Shown here in pieces: positions 6,763-13,683 of a DNA stretch of 15,198 nt (position 1 is the first letter of the stretch; every line of letters begins with the position of its first letter). Origin of the DNA: Dehalococcoidia bacterium (GTDB lineage Bacteria; Chloroflexota; Dehalococcoidia; Dehalococcoidales; RBG-16-60-22); contig JAUWYU010000021.1 in NCBI GenBank assembly GCA_030615655.1, forward strand, positions 1 to 15,198, written 5' to 3'. The translations under genes were made by a program, and so were the position numbers. The notes beneath the pieces were generated by a model. It worked only from the letters and a program-made list of their open reading frames with translations, had not been told where the DNA came from and did not search any database.

Positions 6763-6792
6763 ATGAAAAAATCTAAAAAGGGGGGCAGGTGA

Positions 6793-7149
6793 TTGAATGC
6801 ACTAGGAAGACATTTACTCATTGAGCTGCAGGAGTGTAACAAGGAGGTATTAAATGACCTGGGCTTTCTCAGAGATGCCGTGGTGGCAGCCGCTATCAAC
6901 TGCGGCGCCGTGGTGCTCGGCGAATCCTTCCACCGCTTCAGTCCCCAGGGAATAAGCGGCGTGGTGGTCATTGCCGAGTCGCACCTATCCATTCATACCT
7001 GGCCGGAATACGGATACGCTGCGGTCGACATCTTCACCTGCGGCACTGCCGTTGAGCCTGAAAAGGCGGTCGAGACATTGATAGAGAAGCTCGGGGCCAA
7101 AAACCACTCTTTGATGGAGATACAAAGAGGGCCTCTGGTAACCGTGTAG
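6793..7149 (+). CDS. speD: S-adenosylmethionine decarboxylase proenzyme
   Basis: 118 residues, the compact prokaryotic class 1B type. It decarboxylates S-adenosylmethionine to give the aminopropyl donor for polyamine synthesis. The proenzyme cleaves itself between E62 and S63 (in AESHLSIHTWPE), and S63 becomes the pyruvoyl cofactor. H68 and C83 (FTCG) match the catalytic His and Cys of the Thermotoga maritima enzyme at the same numbers. That correspondence also supports the TTG start at 6793, which has GGGGG 7 bases upstream and AGGTGA directly before it. A nearby ATG at 6797 is out of frame. Its stop lies 15 bases before speE, so the two are co-transcribed and supply one pathway. Confidence 0.96.
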   Translation: MNALGRHLLIELQECNKEVLNDLGFLRDAVVAAAINCGAVVLGESFHRFSPQGISGVVVIAESHLSIHTWPEYGYAAVDIFTCGTAVEPEKAVETLIEKLGAKNHSLMEIQRGPLVTV

Positions 7150-7156
7150 AACACGG
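7142..7156 (+). promoter_or_regulatory. Small hairpin across the speD stop codon
   Basis: CCGTGT (7142-7147), loop AGA, ACACGG (7151-7156) forms a perfect 6-bp stem. It spans the speD stop codon and includes the GG that is the best candidate ribosome binding site for speE. Ribosomes finishing speD would melt it, which would couple the two translations. Confidence 0.4.
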
Positions 7157-7164
7157 ATAAAGAT

Positions 7165-8088
7165 ATGGACACCGACCCTGATAAATGGCTACGCGATAGC
7201 GTAAACGAGAATTTCGTACAGCTGCACCGTCTCGAAGAGGTACTGTATACCGGGCAGACGAAGTACCAAAGTGCCCAGATTGTGCGCAGCGGCAGCTTCG
7301 GTATATGCCTGGTGCTGGACGGCAAGATTCAGTCCAGCGAGGCGGACGAGTTTATCTACCACGAGGCTATGGTGCAGCCGGCGATGATAACTCATCCCGG
7401 CCCGGAGACGGTATTTATCGCCGGGGGTGGCGAAGGCGCGACCCTGAGGGAGGCCTTATCCCATAAAACGGTAAAAAGGGCGGTTATGGTTGATATTGAT
7501 GAGGAGGTGATTGCCCTCAGCAAGAGATATCTTCCCAACCACAGTCGCGGGGCTTTTGAGGATAGTCGAACAGAGCTGTACCACGTTGATGCCAGGGACT
7601 ACCTGACAAAGTCAAAAGATAAGTATGATATCATCATTATTGATTTACCCGACCCGATAGAAGAAGGCCCGGCTTATTTACTCTACACGAGGGAATTCTA
7701 TCAGATAGCATGCGACAGTCTTACCGATAATGGAATGGTTGCCGTTCAGGCCGGCTCGGCGTCTTTAACCGAGCTGTTGAACTTTACCGCCGTAAATAAC
7801 ACGCTGAAAAGTGTTTTCCCAATAGTTACGCCGTACAATAATATAGATATGCCCTGTTTTGGCGGGCCGTGGGGTTTTTGCCTCGCCTCGCGGAAACACG
7901 ACCCCGCTCTGCTATCTCCCAACGAGGTGGATAATAGAATCGAGGCCAGGTCAATAACCGGGCTGAAGTTCTACGACGGACTGACTCACCAGGGCATGTT
8001 CTCGCAACCCATGTATATAAGGGATGCCATGGCGAATCAGCACAGAATAATCACCGATAAAGACCCGCTGTATCTGTATACAGCCTAG
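7165..8088 (+). CDS. speE: Aminopropyltransferase (spermidine/thermospermine synthase family)
   Basis: 307 residues. It transfers an aminopropyl group from decarboxylated SAM to an amine acceptor. The nucleotide-binding loop is GGGEGATLRE (87-96), followed by the acidic VDIDEE (109-114), VDARDYL (141-147) and the active-site DLPDP (160-164). Classical spermidine synthases usually read GGGDG and a D-S/T-x-DP motif. The GGGEG form is shared with thermospermine synthases and with thermophile enzymes that use agmatine or longer amines, so the acceptor is uncertain. The ATG at 7165 follows speD after 15 bases with a weak ribosome binding site (GGA). A strong terminator follows the gene. Confidence 0.93.
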   Translation: MDTDPDKWLRDSVNENFVQLHRLEEVLYTGQTKYQSAQIVRSGSFGICLVLDGKIQSSEADEFIYHEAMVQPAMITHPGPETVFIAGGGEGATLREALSHKTVKRAVMVDIDEEVIALSKRYLPNHSRGAFEDSRTELYHVDARDYLTKSKDKYDIIIIDLPDPIEEGPAYLLYTREFYQIACDSLTDNGMVAVQAGSASLTELLNFTAVNNTLKSVFPIVTPYNNIDMPCFGGPWGFCLASRKHDPALLSPNEVDNRIEARSITGLKFYDGLTHQGMFSQPMYIRDAMANQHRIITDKDPLYLYTA

Positions 8089-8115
8089 GTCTCGCTGGAA
8101 TCCGGATATAATTAC

Positions 8116-8179
8116 AGGCCGAGGAGAAGAGTAATCAGTAGAACCTGATTATTCCCACTCTCCCCGGCCTATATTTTTG
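8116..8179 (+). terminator. Rho-independent terminator after speE
   Basis: AGGCCG (8116-8121) pairs with CGGCCT (8165-8170). The stem continues through GGAGA/TCTCC and TAATCAG/CTGATTA with internal loops, and ATATTTTTG follows at once. The stem also sits beyond the 3' end of the leftward zinc-ribbon gene, but the T-run favours rightward transcription. Confidence 0.88.
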
Positions 8180-8199
8180 TCACTTACGTGAACCTGAGG

Positions 8200-8502
8200 T
8201 TACCGGTTTGTTCTGATTTTATTGAAGCACTCGCTGCAATATACCGGCCTGCCTTCGCGGGGCTCAAAGGGTACTTCGGTGTCCTTACCACACTCGGCGC
8301 AAACCGCAGGGAACATCTGACGGGGCCTGTAACCGTAGCCACCGGAACCGTAGCGTTCTGCCTTTCTTGCCTGACGGCAATCCGGGCACCGCTTGGGCTC
8401 ATTGGTGTAGCCTTTAGACTGGAAGAACTCTTGTTCCTCAGCGCTGAAAGTAAACTCAGTACCGCAGTCGGAACACTGGAGTGTTTTGTCTTCGAAACTC
8501 AA
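8200..8502 (-). CDS. Double zinc-ribbon protein
   Basis: 100 residues with two cysteine modules. The first is C10/C13 (CSDCG) with CPDC near 39-42. The second is CAECG near 68-72 with CSECF near 89-93, the latter in the context PVYCSECF. A Gly/Tyr/Arg-rich linker (YGSGGYGYRPRQ) joins them and suggests RNA or DNA contact. Small proteins of this kind are common in Chloroflexota and other bacteria as zinc-ribbon domain proteins of unknown role. The start is TTG, supported by a perfect AAAGGAGGT six bases upstream; no ATG fits. A promoter with TTGCAA and TATAAT is found about 110 bases upstream, and an RNA stem can cover part of the ribosome binding site, so control at translation is likely. Confidence 0.88.
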   Translation of the reverse strand: MSFEDKTLQCSDCGTEFTFSAEEQEFFQSKGYTNEPKRCPDCRQARKAERYGSGGYGYRPRQMFPAVCAECGKDTEVPFEPREGRPVYCSECFNKIRTNR

Positions 8503-8550
8503 CGGATGACCTCCTTTCTCTATTAGTTGGTTAGAGCTAAGGTCATCCGT
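8502..8550 (-). promoter_or_regulatory. Stem that can mask the ribosome binding site of the zinc-ribbon gene
   Basis: In the transcript ACGGATGACCT (from 8550-8540) pairs perfectly over 11 bases with AGGTCATCCGT (from 8512-8502). The right side contains the 3' half of AAAGGAGGT and reaches the first base of the TTG start codon. The loop is 27 bases. The pair could instead be a protein-binding dyad in DNA. Confidence 0.65.
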
Positions 8551-8615
8551 AACGGGGTCGGGATAAAGTAATTTAATTGCATTAATGACAACCTAGACTG
8601 AAAACCACTGGGAAC

Positions 8616-8644
8616 ATTATATAACGGGAAAATACATATTGCAA
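8616..8644 (-). promoter_or_regulatory. Promoter of the zinc-ribbon gene
   Basis: On the minus strand TTGCAA (8639-8644) and a perfect TATAAT (8616-8621) are separated by 17 bases. The start near 8609 gives a leader of about 107 bases that includes the inverted repeat at 8502-8550. Confidence 0.8.
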
Positions 8645-8711
8645 TAGTTTGTGAAGAATATTTATAAATTTTAACGTAGGACAGGCTGTTTCAGGGCGAA
8701 AGGTAGCCATC

Positions 8712-8720
8712 TGCTATAAT
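8712..8720 (+). promoter_or_regulatory. Extended -10 promoter for a leaderless GNAT transcript
   Basis: TGCTATAAT is an extended -10 box with TATAAT at 8715-8720. The expected first transcribed base is about 8727, which is exactly the A of the second in-frame ATG. No good -35 box is seen. Confidence 0.6.
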
Positions 8721-8726
8721 ATGCCC

Positions 8727-9239
8727 ATGATATCCATACGCCGAGAGACGCCGGAAGACATAGAGACAATTCATGACATTAACGAAAGGGCCTTCGGGGG
8801 GAAAGAGGAGGCCGACATCGTTGATGCGCTGCGGGACCGGAATAAGGTAACACTCTCGCTGGTTGCCGTACTCGAAGAGAGCGCCGTCGGGCACATATTG
8901 TTCAGCCCGGTGACAGTAGAACCGGCATCTTCGAGCTTGCAAGCGGTGGCACTGGGCCCCATGGCGGTCCTGCCGGAATTCCAGAGGAAGGGAATCGGTT
9001 CGCGGTTAGTCCACGCCGGCTTAGAAGAATGCCGAACTCTGGGCCATGAAATAGTCGTGTTAGTGGGACATGCCGATTACTATCCGCGCTTCGGCTTCGT
9101 GCCCGCCCGACCCAGAGGTATCGAGTGCGAGTTTGAAGCTCCCGACGAAGCCTGGATGATTCTGGAGCTCCGGGAGGGGGCGCTGGGCGGACGCCGGGGT
9201 ACCGTTAAGTTCCAGCCTGAATTTCAGGGGGCGGGGTAA
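8727..9239 (+). CDS. GNAT-family N-acetyltransferase (YhbS-like)
   Basis: 170 residues from the ATG at 8727; an upstream in-frame ATG at 8721 would add two. The acetyl-CoA binding motif A is clear: LGPMAVLPEFQRKGIGSRL, with the R/Q-x-x-G-x-G/A loop in QRKGIG (about residues 86-91). YYPRFGFVPA follows, as is typical of the YhbS branch. These enzymes transfer acetyl groups to small molecules or proteins; the substrate here cannot be predicted. There is no Shine-Dalgarno at a usable distance (AAAGGT lies about 16 or more bases away). The TATAAT box directly before the gene argues for a leaderless mRNA starting at 8727. The gene stands alone between opposing genes. Confidence 0.9.
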   Translation: MISIRRETPEDIETIHDINERAFGGKEEADIVDALRDRNKVTLSLVAVLEESAVGHILFSPVTVEPASSSLQAVALGPMAVLPEFQRKGIGSRLVHAGLEECRTLGHEIVVLVGHADYYPRFGFVPARPRGIECEFEAPDEAWMILELREGALGGRRGTVKFQPEFQGAG

Positions 9240-9303
9240 AGCAGCTTCGTGATGGCTATTCCTTCCTGTCCTCCAGCCCGTAGAGGAAGCGGGAACGGGG
9301 GCG

Positions 9304-9636
9304 CTAATCCGGTTCTTCTTCGCCTGCCGGTTCCCTCCCCGTCGTTAGAAAGCCACGATGCGACGAGGTAGAATAATAGACCCTGAGCGGTTTCTCCCGC
9401 CGGAGAGTCTCCGTCACGTCCGCAAGCTGGTTTTCATGATAATTGAGCGAGAGCCGCCCATTGCGGTCAGAACTGGCGGGGATGGTCGCTCCGTCACGAT
9501 AGAAGCGAAGAGATGCGCACGGTGACGCACTATCGGGCGGGGGCCGATACAACAGGATATAAGCAGACAGCGTCGTGTAATCAGCATTGCGGTGGTAGAG
9601 CCAGTACTTATCAATCGGGTAAGATATTGTTGGCAT
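9304..9636 (-). CDS. Conserved-looking protein of unknown function
   Basis: 110 residues that I do not recognise. The ATG has an excellent AAAGGAGG nine bases upstream and a likely promoter further up, so it is probably a real gene. The protein is soluble, with no signal peptide or membrane segment and aromatic residues early (DKYWLYHRNADYTTL). A middle part reads RNGRLSLNYHENQLADV, then ETLRREKPLRVYYS, and the C-terminus is acidic (EPAGEEEPD). The predicted content is mostly beta strands plus one helix. A small nucleic-acid or ligand-binding fold is possible but unsupported. Neighbours give no hint: it faces the GNAT gene and is separated from the tRNA by its terminator. Confidence 0.72.
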   Translation of the reverse strand: MPTISYPIDKYWLYHRNADYTTLSAYILLYRPPPDSASPCASLRFYRDGATIPASSDRNGRLSLNYHENQLADVTETLRREKPLRVYYSTSSHRGFLTTGREPAGEEEPD

Positions 9637-9731
9637 GTCAATTTCCCTCCTTTGAAAAAGATTTTATAGTCAGTAACAGAGTGTGCTATTTAAAGAGGAG
9701 TCACCTCATGCGTGCACACAGGTAGATTTAC

Positions 9732-9758
9732 ATTATCAGTTATATCATGAATTGTCAA
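9732..9758 (-). promoter_or_regulatory. Possible promoter of the 110-residue gene
   Basis: On the minus strand TTGACA (9753-9758) is followed after 15 bases by GATAAT (9732-9737). The spacer is short. The leader to the ATG would be about 90 bases. Confidence 0.4.
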
Positions 9759-9810
9759 TGCCTAAAATGCAGATGAACCCGCAGGCGTGGCAGGGAGTTC
9801 TGGGGCTGAG

Positions 9811-9841
9811 GGAAAAAGAAGGGGAGCCTGGATGCTCCCCT
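9811..9841 (-). terminator. Rho-independent terminator after tRNA-fMet
   Basis: On the minus strand GGGGAGC (9834-9840) pairs with GCTCCCC (9821-9827) around a six-base loop and is followed by a T-rich run (9813-9820). It starts 10 bases after the CCA end of the tRNA. Confidence 0.9.
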
Positions 9842-9850
9842 CTGTTATCT

Positions 9851-9925
<75 letters not shown>

Positions 9926-9935
9926 ATACCTTTTG

Positions 9936-9965
9936 AGTATAATCCTCCGGGGGTAAGGGTGTCAA
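9936..9965 (-). promoter_or_regulatory. Promoter of tRNA-fMet
   Basis: On the minus strand a consensus TTGACA (9960-9965) overlaps the stop codon of the methyltransferase gene and is followed after 18 bases by TATACT (9936-9941). Transcription would start near 9929, about four bases before the mature tRNA. Confidence 0.78.
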
Positions 9966-10813
9966 CCCTGAGCCTGCTGGCTCCTGCGGTAGCTTTCAAT
10001 ATAGCGCCGGGCGAACCTGTCGCGGCCGAGAACAAGGTCGGCCGAGAGAACCGTGGGCCTCACTTTGGCCGCGTCAACGATAAGGGCCGTGGCGCCGGCG
10101 GTGATAACCATAGACACCCAGGCATTATTGAGCAGAGCGCGGTCAGGCATACCGAAGGAGATGTTGCTCGCCCCCATGGTCATGTTCACGCCCAGCTCTT
10201 CCTTAATCCGGCGAATGGCCTCCAGAACGTCCTTTCCGGATTCAGCCTCAGCGCCGATGGCAAAAGCCAGGACATCGATAACCACATCCTCCCGGGGGAC
10301 ACCGGCTTTCTCCGCGCTCTCCACGATTTTACGAGCGATTTCCACGCGGCGGTCGGCGTCCCTGGGAATACCTTCGTCGTCCTGCACCAGACCGATGACG
10401 GCAGCCCCGTATTCTTTGACGAGAGGCAGAATTCTCTTCAGGGAGTGGTCTTCACCGCTGACCGAGTTGATAAGCGGCTTGCCCTTATAGACCTTCAGGG
10501 CGGCTTCCAGGGCGTCTGCATTAGGACTATCGATACAGACGGGTGCCTCGACGGCGTCCATCACCACCTTCACCGCCTGCGACAGGAGAGCGACATCATC
10601 CACACCCGGGGTATTCACATTGACATCAATGATATCCGCCCCGGCCTCCACCTGCGCGATAGCCTCACTGCGGACGATATCAAGGTTACCTGCCTTTAAA
10701 GCCTCGGTCAGTTTTTTCTTGCCGGTAGGGTTAATGCGCTCTCCGATGAGCACGGTCGGCCGGTCAATAGAGATGATTACCTCTTTTTTGTCACTTGATA
10801 CCCTAGTTTCCAT
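9962..10813 (-). CDS. Pterin-binding methyltransferase (methyltetrahydrofolate:corrinoid type)
   Basis: 283 residues forming a TIM-barrel pterin-binding domain of the dihydropteroate-synthase/MeTr superfamily. Recognisable blocks are GERINPTGKKK (24-34), DVNVNTPG (63-70), CIDSPN (93-98), INSVSGE (115-121), GLVQDDEG (141-148) and GASNISFGMP (214-223). The Asp and Asn residues in these blocks correspond to the folate-binding residues of AcsE-type enzymes. The spacing fits a methyltetrahydrofolate:corrinoid methyltransferase and not folate biosynthesis. It probably passes a methyl group between tetrahydrofolate and a corrinoid protein. The ATG follows the upstream URO-D gene by 13 bases, with AGGAG overlapping that gene's TAG stop, so the two are coupled. 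It is the last protein gene of the cluster. Confidence 0.9.
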   Translation of the reverse strand: METRVSSDKKEVIISIDRPTVLIGERINPTGKKKLTEALKAGNLDIVRSEAIAQVEAGADIIDVNVNTPGVDDVALLSQAVKVVMDAVEAPVCIDSPNADALEAALKVYKGKPLINSVSGEDHSLKRILPLVKEYGAAVIGLVQDDEGIPRDADRRVEIARKIVESAEKAGVPREDVVIDVLAFAIGAEAESGKDVLEAIRRIKEELGVNMTMGASNISFGMPDRALLNNAWVSMVITAGATALIVDAAKVRPTVLSADLVLGRDRFARRYIESYRRSQQAQG

Positions 10814-10826
10814 GGTTATGTTTCTC

Positions 10827-12164
10827 CTATTTATAAATACCGTATTCTTCGGCGGCTTCCATCATAACGCGCAGAATATCCGGGTTACCCTGGTTCATAC
10901 CGGCGGCCCCGGTTAATATGTAGCCGCCGCCCGGGGCGCAGGTCTCAATAAGCTTGCGGCAGTATTCCTTAACATCCCGGGGAGTGCCCGCATGCATCAG
11001 AGAAGCCGGCACGTTCCCGGCGATACAGGCGGAGACGCCGAGGACTTTTTTGGCCCTGGCCATATCAATGTCTTCAAAGCTCCATATCATCGAGCCCCCG
11101 GGTAAATCCCTGATAACTTCGAGTCGGGCCCCGTATCTTCCCTCGGCGAACGGAAACGGCACCAAGCCTTCATTAATCATGCCCATGAGCACCTTTCGAA
11201 AGGTGGGCCAGTAAAAGGTCTCGAACTGTTTGGGGGACATGAAACCCTCGTCGCCTTTATGCAGGGGCATAAAGCAGACCGGACATCCGGAGGCATCAGC
11301 CCCGGCCACGGCCGACCTGATAGCCATGGGGGTCAGTTTGTCCATGGCCTCAAACAGCTTCTCCGGCTGGCGGTACATATCCATGATGACGCCCTGGGTC
11401 CCCCGCAGCATATCGGCAATCATGTCATAGGGAGCTCCACCCATACCGCCACCCCTGAGGTTGGGGATTCCAGCGGCCAGAGACGCCCGGCTCACTTCGG
11501 CAACGACCTTCTGCCACTTCCGGGTCTCTTTACCGGCCTCAATCATAATCTTAAAAGCAGCCTCGACATCCGGGTCACCCAAAGCAGCGTAGTAACCGAC
11601 GGGTATACCCATCATACCCGAGAAGGGAGCCAGCTTGCGGAAAGGCTCGAAGGCTCCGACAATGCGGGGCAGGAAACACCGCCACCAGAAATCAGAGGGA
11701 TTTTCCATGAAAGCATCATATTCATCCGCCTTCATATACTCCTGTTCAACGTACTGATAAAGAGAAGCATTGGCGGGCAAGCCGTGACCCGGCCACCTGT
11801 GCAGCCGGTGGTCAGTCATCTCAAGCACCTTACCAGGGAGCACCAGAGCAGGACCGGTGTATGAATCCATTTCAAATTCATTGATGAATTTCAGGTAGGC
11901 CTCTTTTAACCTGTCATAGTCATACATGACCGTCTGGAGATTCATCCCTGCGTAGTAAGCCGGGAAAAACCCCGAAGGCAGAAGCACCGGCACGCGGTCG
12001 GGTTCCTCCAGCCTGATGACCTTGATAAACCTGGTTACCCGTTCTTTATAGAGCTTTTCGGCTTCCGGGCTGACAAATTCAACGTCAGGCGAAAGCCAGC
12101 GTTTGAACCGCTCCTCGCGTTTTTCCTGCCAGGTCATCTCCTCCCATTTCCCGGTTGCGTCCAT
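10827..12164 (-). CDS. URO-D family methyltransferase-like protein, paralogue 3
   Basis: 445 residues of the uroporphyrinogen decarboxylase superfamily, the branch that includes MtaA/CmuA methylcobamide transferases, rather than HemE. An N-terminal extension of about 55 residues (EEMTWQEKREERF at 8-20) precedes the usual family opening EPDRVPV. Conserved blocks are MPLHKGD (299-305), PFPFAEGRY (336-344), ACIAGNV (379-385) and ETCAPGGGYIL (407-417). The MtaA His-x-Cys and later Cys zinc ligands seem to be missing; H302, E341, C380 and C409 are invariant among the complete paralogues and may replace them. It is directly coupled to the pterin methyltransferase gene. Its substrate is unknown; a methylated amine, ether or thiol is possible. 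The ATG has GGGGGT about 8 bases upstream. Confidence 0.88.
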   Translation of the reverse strand: MDATGKWEEMTWQEKREERFKRWLSPDVEFVSPEAEKLYKERVTRFIKVIRLEEPDRVPVLLPSGFFPAYYAGMNLQTVMYDYDRLKEAYLKFINEFEMDSYTGPALVLPGKVLEMTDHRLHRWPGHGLPANASLYQYVEQEYMKADEYDAFMENPSDFWWRCFLPRIVGAFEPFRKLAPFSGMMGIPVGYYAALGDPDVEAAFKIMIEAGKETRKWQKVVAEVSRASLAAGIPNLRGGGMGGAPYDMIADMLRGTQGVIMDMYRQPEKLFEAMDKLTPMAIRSAVAGADASGCPVCFMPLHKGDEGFMSPKQFETFYWPTFRKVLMGMINEGLVPFPFAEGRYGARLEVIRDLPGGSMIWSFEDIDMARAKKVLGVSACIAGNVPASLMHAGTPRDVKEYCRKLIETCAPGGGYILTGAAGMNQGNPDILRVMMEAAEEYGIYK

Positions 12165-12195
12165 ATCGACACACCCCCTTTATTTACCGGCTGGA

Positions 12196-13530
12196 CTAAT
12201 ATACACCGTATTCTTTGACGGCGTCCATCATGGCGTGCAGGTTTTCGGGTCTGGCCATGTCAAAGGTGCAGCCGCCGGAAAGGATAAAACCGCCGCCGGG
12301 GGCGCAGGTCTCGATAAGCCTGCGGCAATATGCCTTCATCTCCTCGGCGGTACCGGTGTAGGCGATGGAAACAGGCACGTTGCCGGCGAGGCACGAGGTA
12401 TCGCCCAGTATCCTTTTGGCCTCGGCCATATCGGTCCGGTCGAACATCCACACCACTCCGGATTTGGGTAAATCCCTGATTACCTCCAGACGCCGATTAT
12501 AGGCACCTTCGGCGACAGGGAACGGCACCAAGCCTTCTTCAATCATGCCCATGAGGAGTCGGCGGAAGGTAGGCCAGTAGAAGACCTGGAACTGCTTATC
12601 AGACATAAAGGTATCATCACCCTTGTGGAGGGGCATCATTATCACGGGGCAGTCGGAGGCGTCCGCCATGCTTATGGCTCCGCTCAACAACTGCGGCAGG
12701 ACGAACTCCATAGCCTCGTGTATCTTATCCGGCTGGCGGTACATATCCATAACAATGCCGCGAGTACCCCTGAGGTTGTCGGCAAAGACATCAAAGGGCG
12801 CCACGGCCATACCGCCCCGAAACATGGGGAAACCCCGGGCATAAGCCTCGCGGGTGGTCTCAAAGTTGGCCTTCTGTAATGCCGGCATAAACTTGCTGGC
12901 CTCCCAGATAGCCCTGAAGAATTTCTGGAAAGTCGGTTCCAGACACATGGCCATGAGCCGCATGGGCAATCCCTGGTAGGATGAAAACGGGGGGACACCG
13001 GCAAAAGGCTCGAAAATCCCCGTGGTGCGCGGCAGGTAGTACCGCAGCTGGAAATCGAACGGGTCTTTCATGAAAAGGTCATACTCATCGGCCTTCATGT
13101 ACTCGCCTTCAACATACTGGTACGAGTGCGTGTCATCAGGCAGGCCGTGGCCGGGCCATTTCATCGTTTTCTCGTCGAGAAGTTCGTTAACCGGAGCCTG
13201 GAAGAAGAGGGTACCGTCAAAGGTATCCGAATCGTATTCATCAAGGAACTTGAGCCAGGCCCATTTCATCTTCCGGGGGTCGTAGAGGGCTTCCTTGAGG
13301 GTAATGCCGGCGTTCATCGCCGGGAACCACCCGGCCGGCACCGCACAGGGTACGCGGTCGGGAATTTCCATCCTGGCGGCCCTGGCCAGACGCGTCGCCC
13401 GCGCCCTGTAGTTCTCCTGCGCTTCCGGGCTATTGAATTTTATGTCTTCGGCACCTATCCACTTATTAAAACGTAAATCACGTTTCTGCTGCCAGGTGAG
13501 CTCCGCCCAATTAGCCGGTCTCTCAAACAC
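12196..13530 (-). CDS. URO-D family methyltransferase-like protein, paralogue 2
   Basis: 444 residues, with all key blocks at the same positions as the neighbour: PLHKGD (H302), PVAEGAY (E341), SCLAGNV (C380) and TCAPGGGFIL (C409). It is the most divergent of the three complete copies, especially in the N-terminal extension (WAELTWQQKRDLRF) and around residues 60-100, suggesting a different substrate or partner. The start is GTG, supported by GGAGG 11 bases upstream; no upstream ATG is in frame with a better site. The 31-base gap to the next gene suggests co-transcription. The 153-base gap before it contains a two-hairpin repeat. A role in corrinoid-dependent methyl transfer is inferred from the family and from the linked pterin methyltransferase. 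Confidence 0.87.
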   Translation of the reverse strand: MFERPANWAELTWQQKRDLRFNKWIGAEDIKFNSPEAQENYRARATRLARAARMEIPDRVPCAVPAGWFPAMNAGITLKEALYDPRKMKWAWLKFLDEYDSDTFDGTLFFQAPVNELLDEKTMKWPGHGLPDDTHSYQYVEGEYMKADEYDLFMKDPFDFQLRYYLPRTTGIFEPFAGVPPFSSYQGLPMRLMAMCLEPTFQKFFRAIWEASKFMPALQKANFETTREAYARGFPMFRGGMAVAPFDVFADNLRGTRGIVMDMYRQPDKIHEAMEFVLPQLLSGAISMADASDCPVIMMPLHKGDDTFMSDKQFQVFYWPTFRRLLMGMIEEGLVPFPVAEGAYNRRLEVIRDLPKSGVVWMFDRTDMAEAKRILGDTSCLAGNVPVSIAYTGTAEEMKAYCRRLIETCAPGGGFILSGGCTFDMARPENLHAMMDAVKEYGVY

Positions 13531-13560
13531 TATTTATAAAGCCTCCGTCCTTTTTAACAG

Positions 13561-13657
13561 GTAACCCATCCCCCTGTATCCCCCTTCGCTTGGATATGGG
13601 TGAAGGGAAAGGGGAATATTTTGATTCGAAGGGGCTGACGCCCCTTCGAGCTTCCCC
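13561..13657. repeat. Two-hairpin dispersed repeat, copy B
   Basis: Homologous to 3301-3395. Hairpin 1 is weaker (CCCTTCGC with GTGAAGGG). Hairpin 2 keeps the TGAC tetraloop at 13636-13639, closed by C13635-G13640 and the stem CGAAGGGG/CCCCTTCG. Several stem pairs differ from copy A on both sides while keeping pairing. It occupies most of the 153-base gap between URO-D paralogues 1 and 2 and may modulate the transcript there. Confidence 0.8.
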
Positions 13658-13683
13658 AACTTAAATTTTCAGACAGCCTCTGT

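Noticed and set aside
9962..10813. Dihydropteroate synthase (folP) for folate biosynthesis
   Set aside because: The motif set (GERINPTG, GASNISFGMP) and the URO-D neighbours fit a methyltetrahydrofolate methyltransferase better.
11259..11864. A 201-residue plus-strand frame within URO-D paralogue 3
   Set aside because: It is antisense to a well-supported gene, and similar shadows appear in the other paralogues because of shared codon use.
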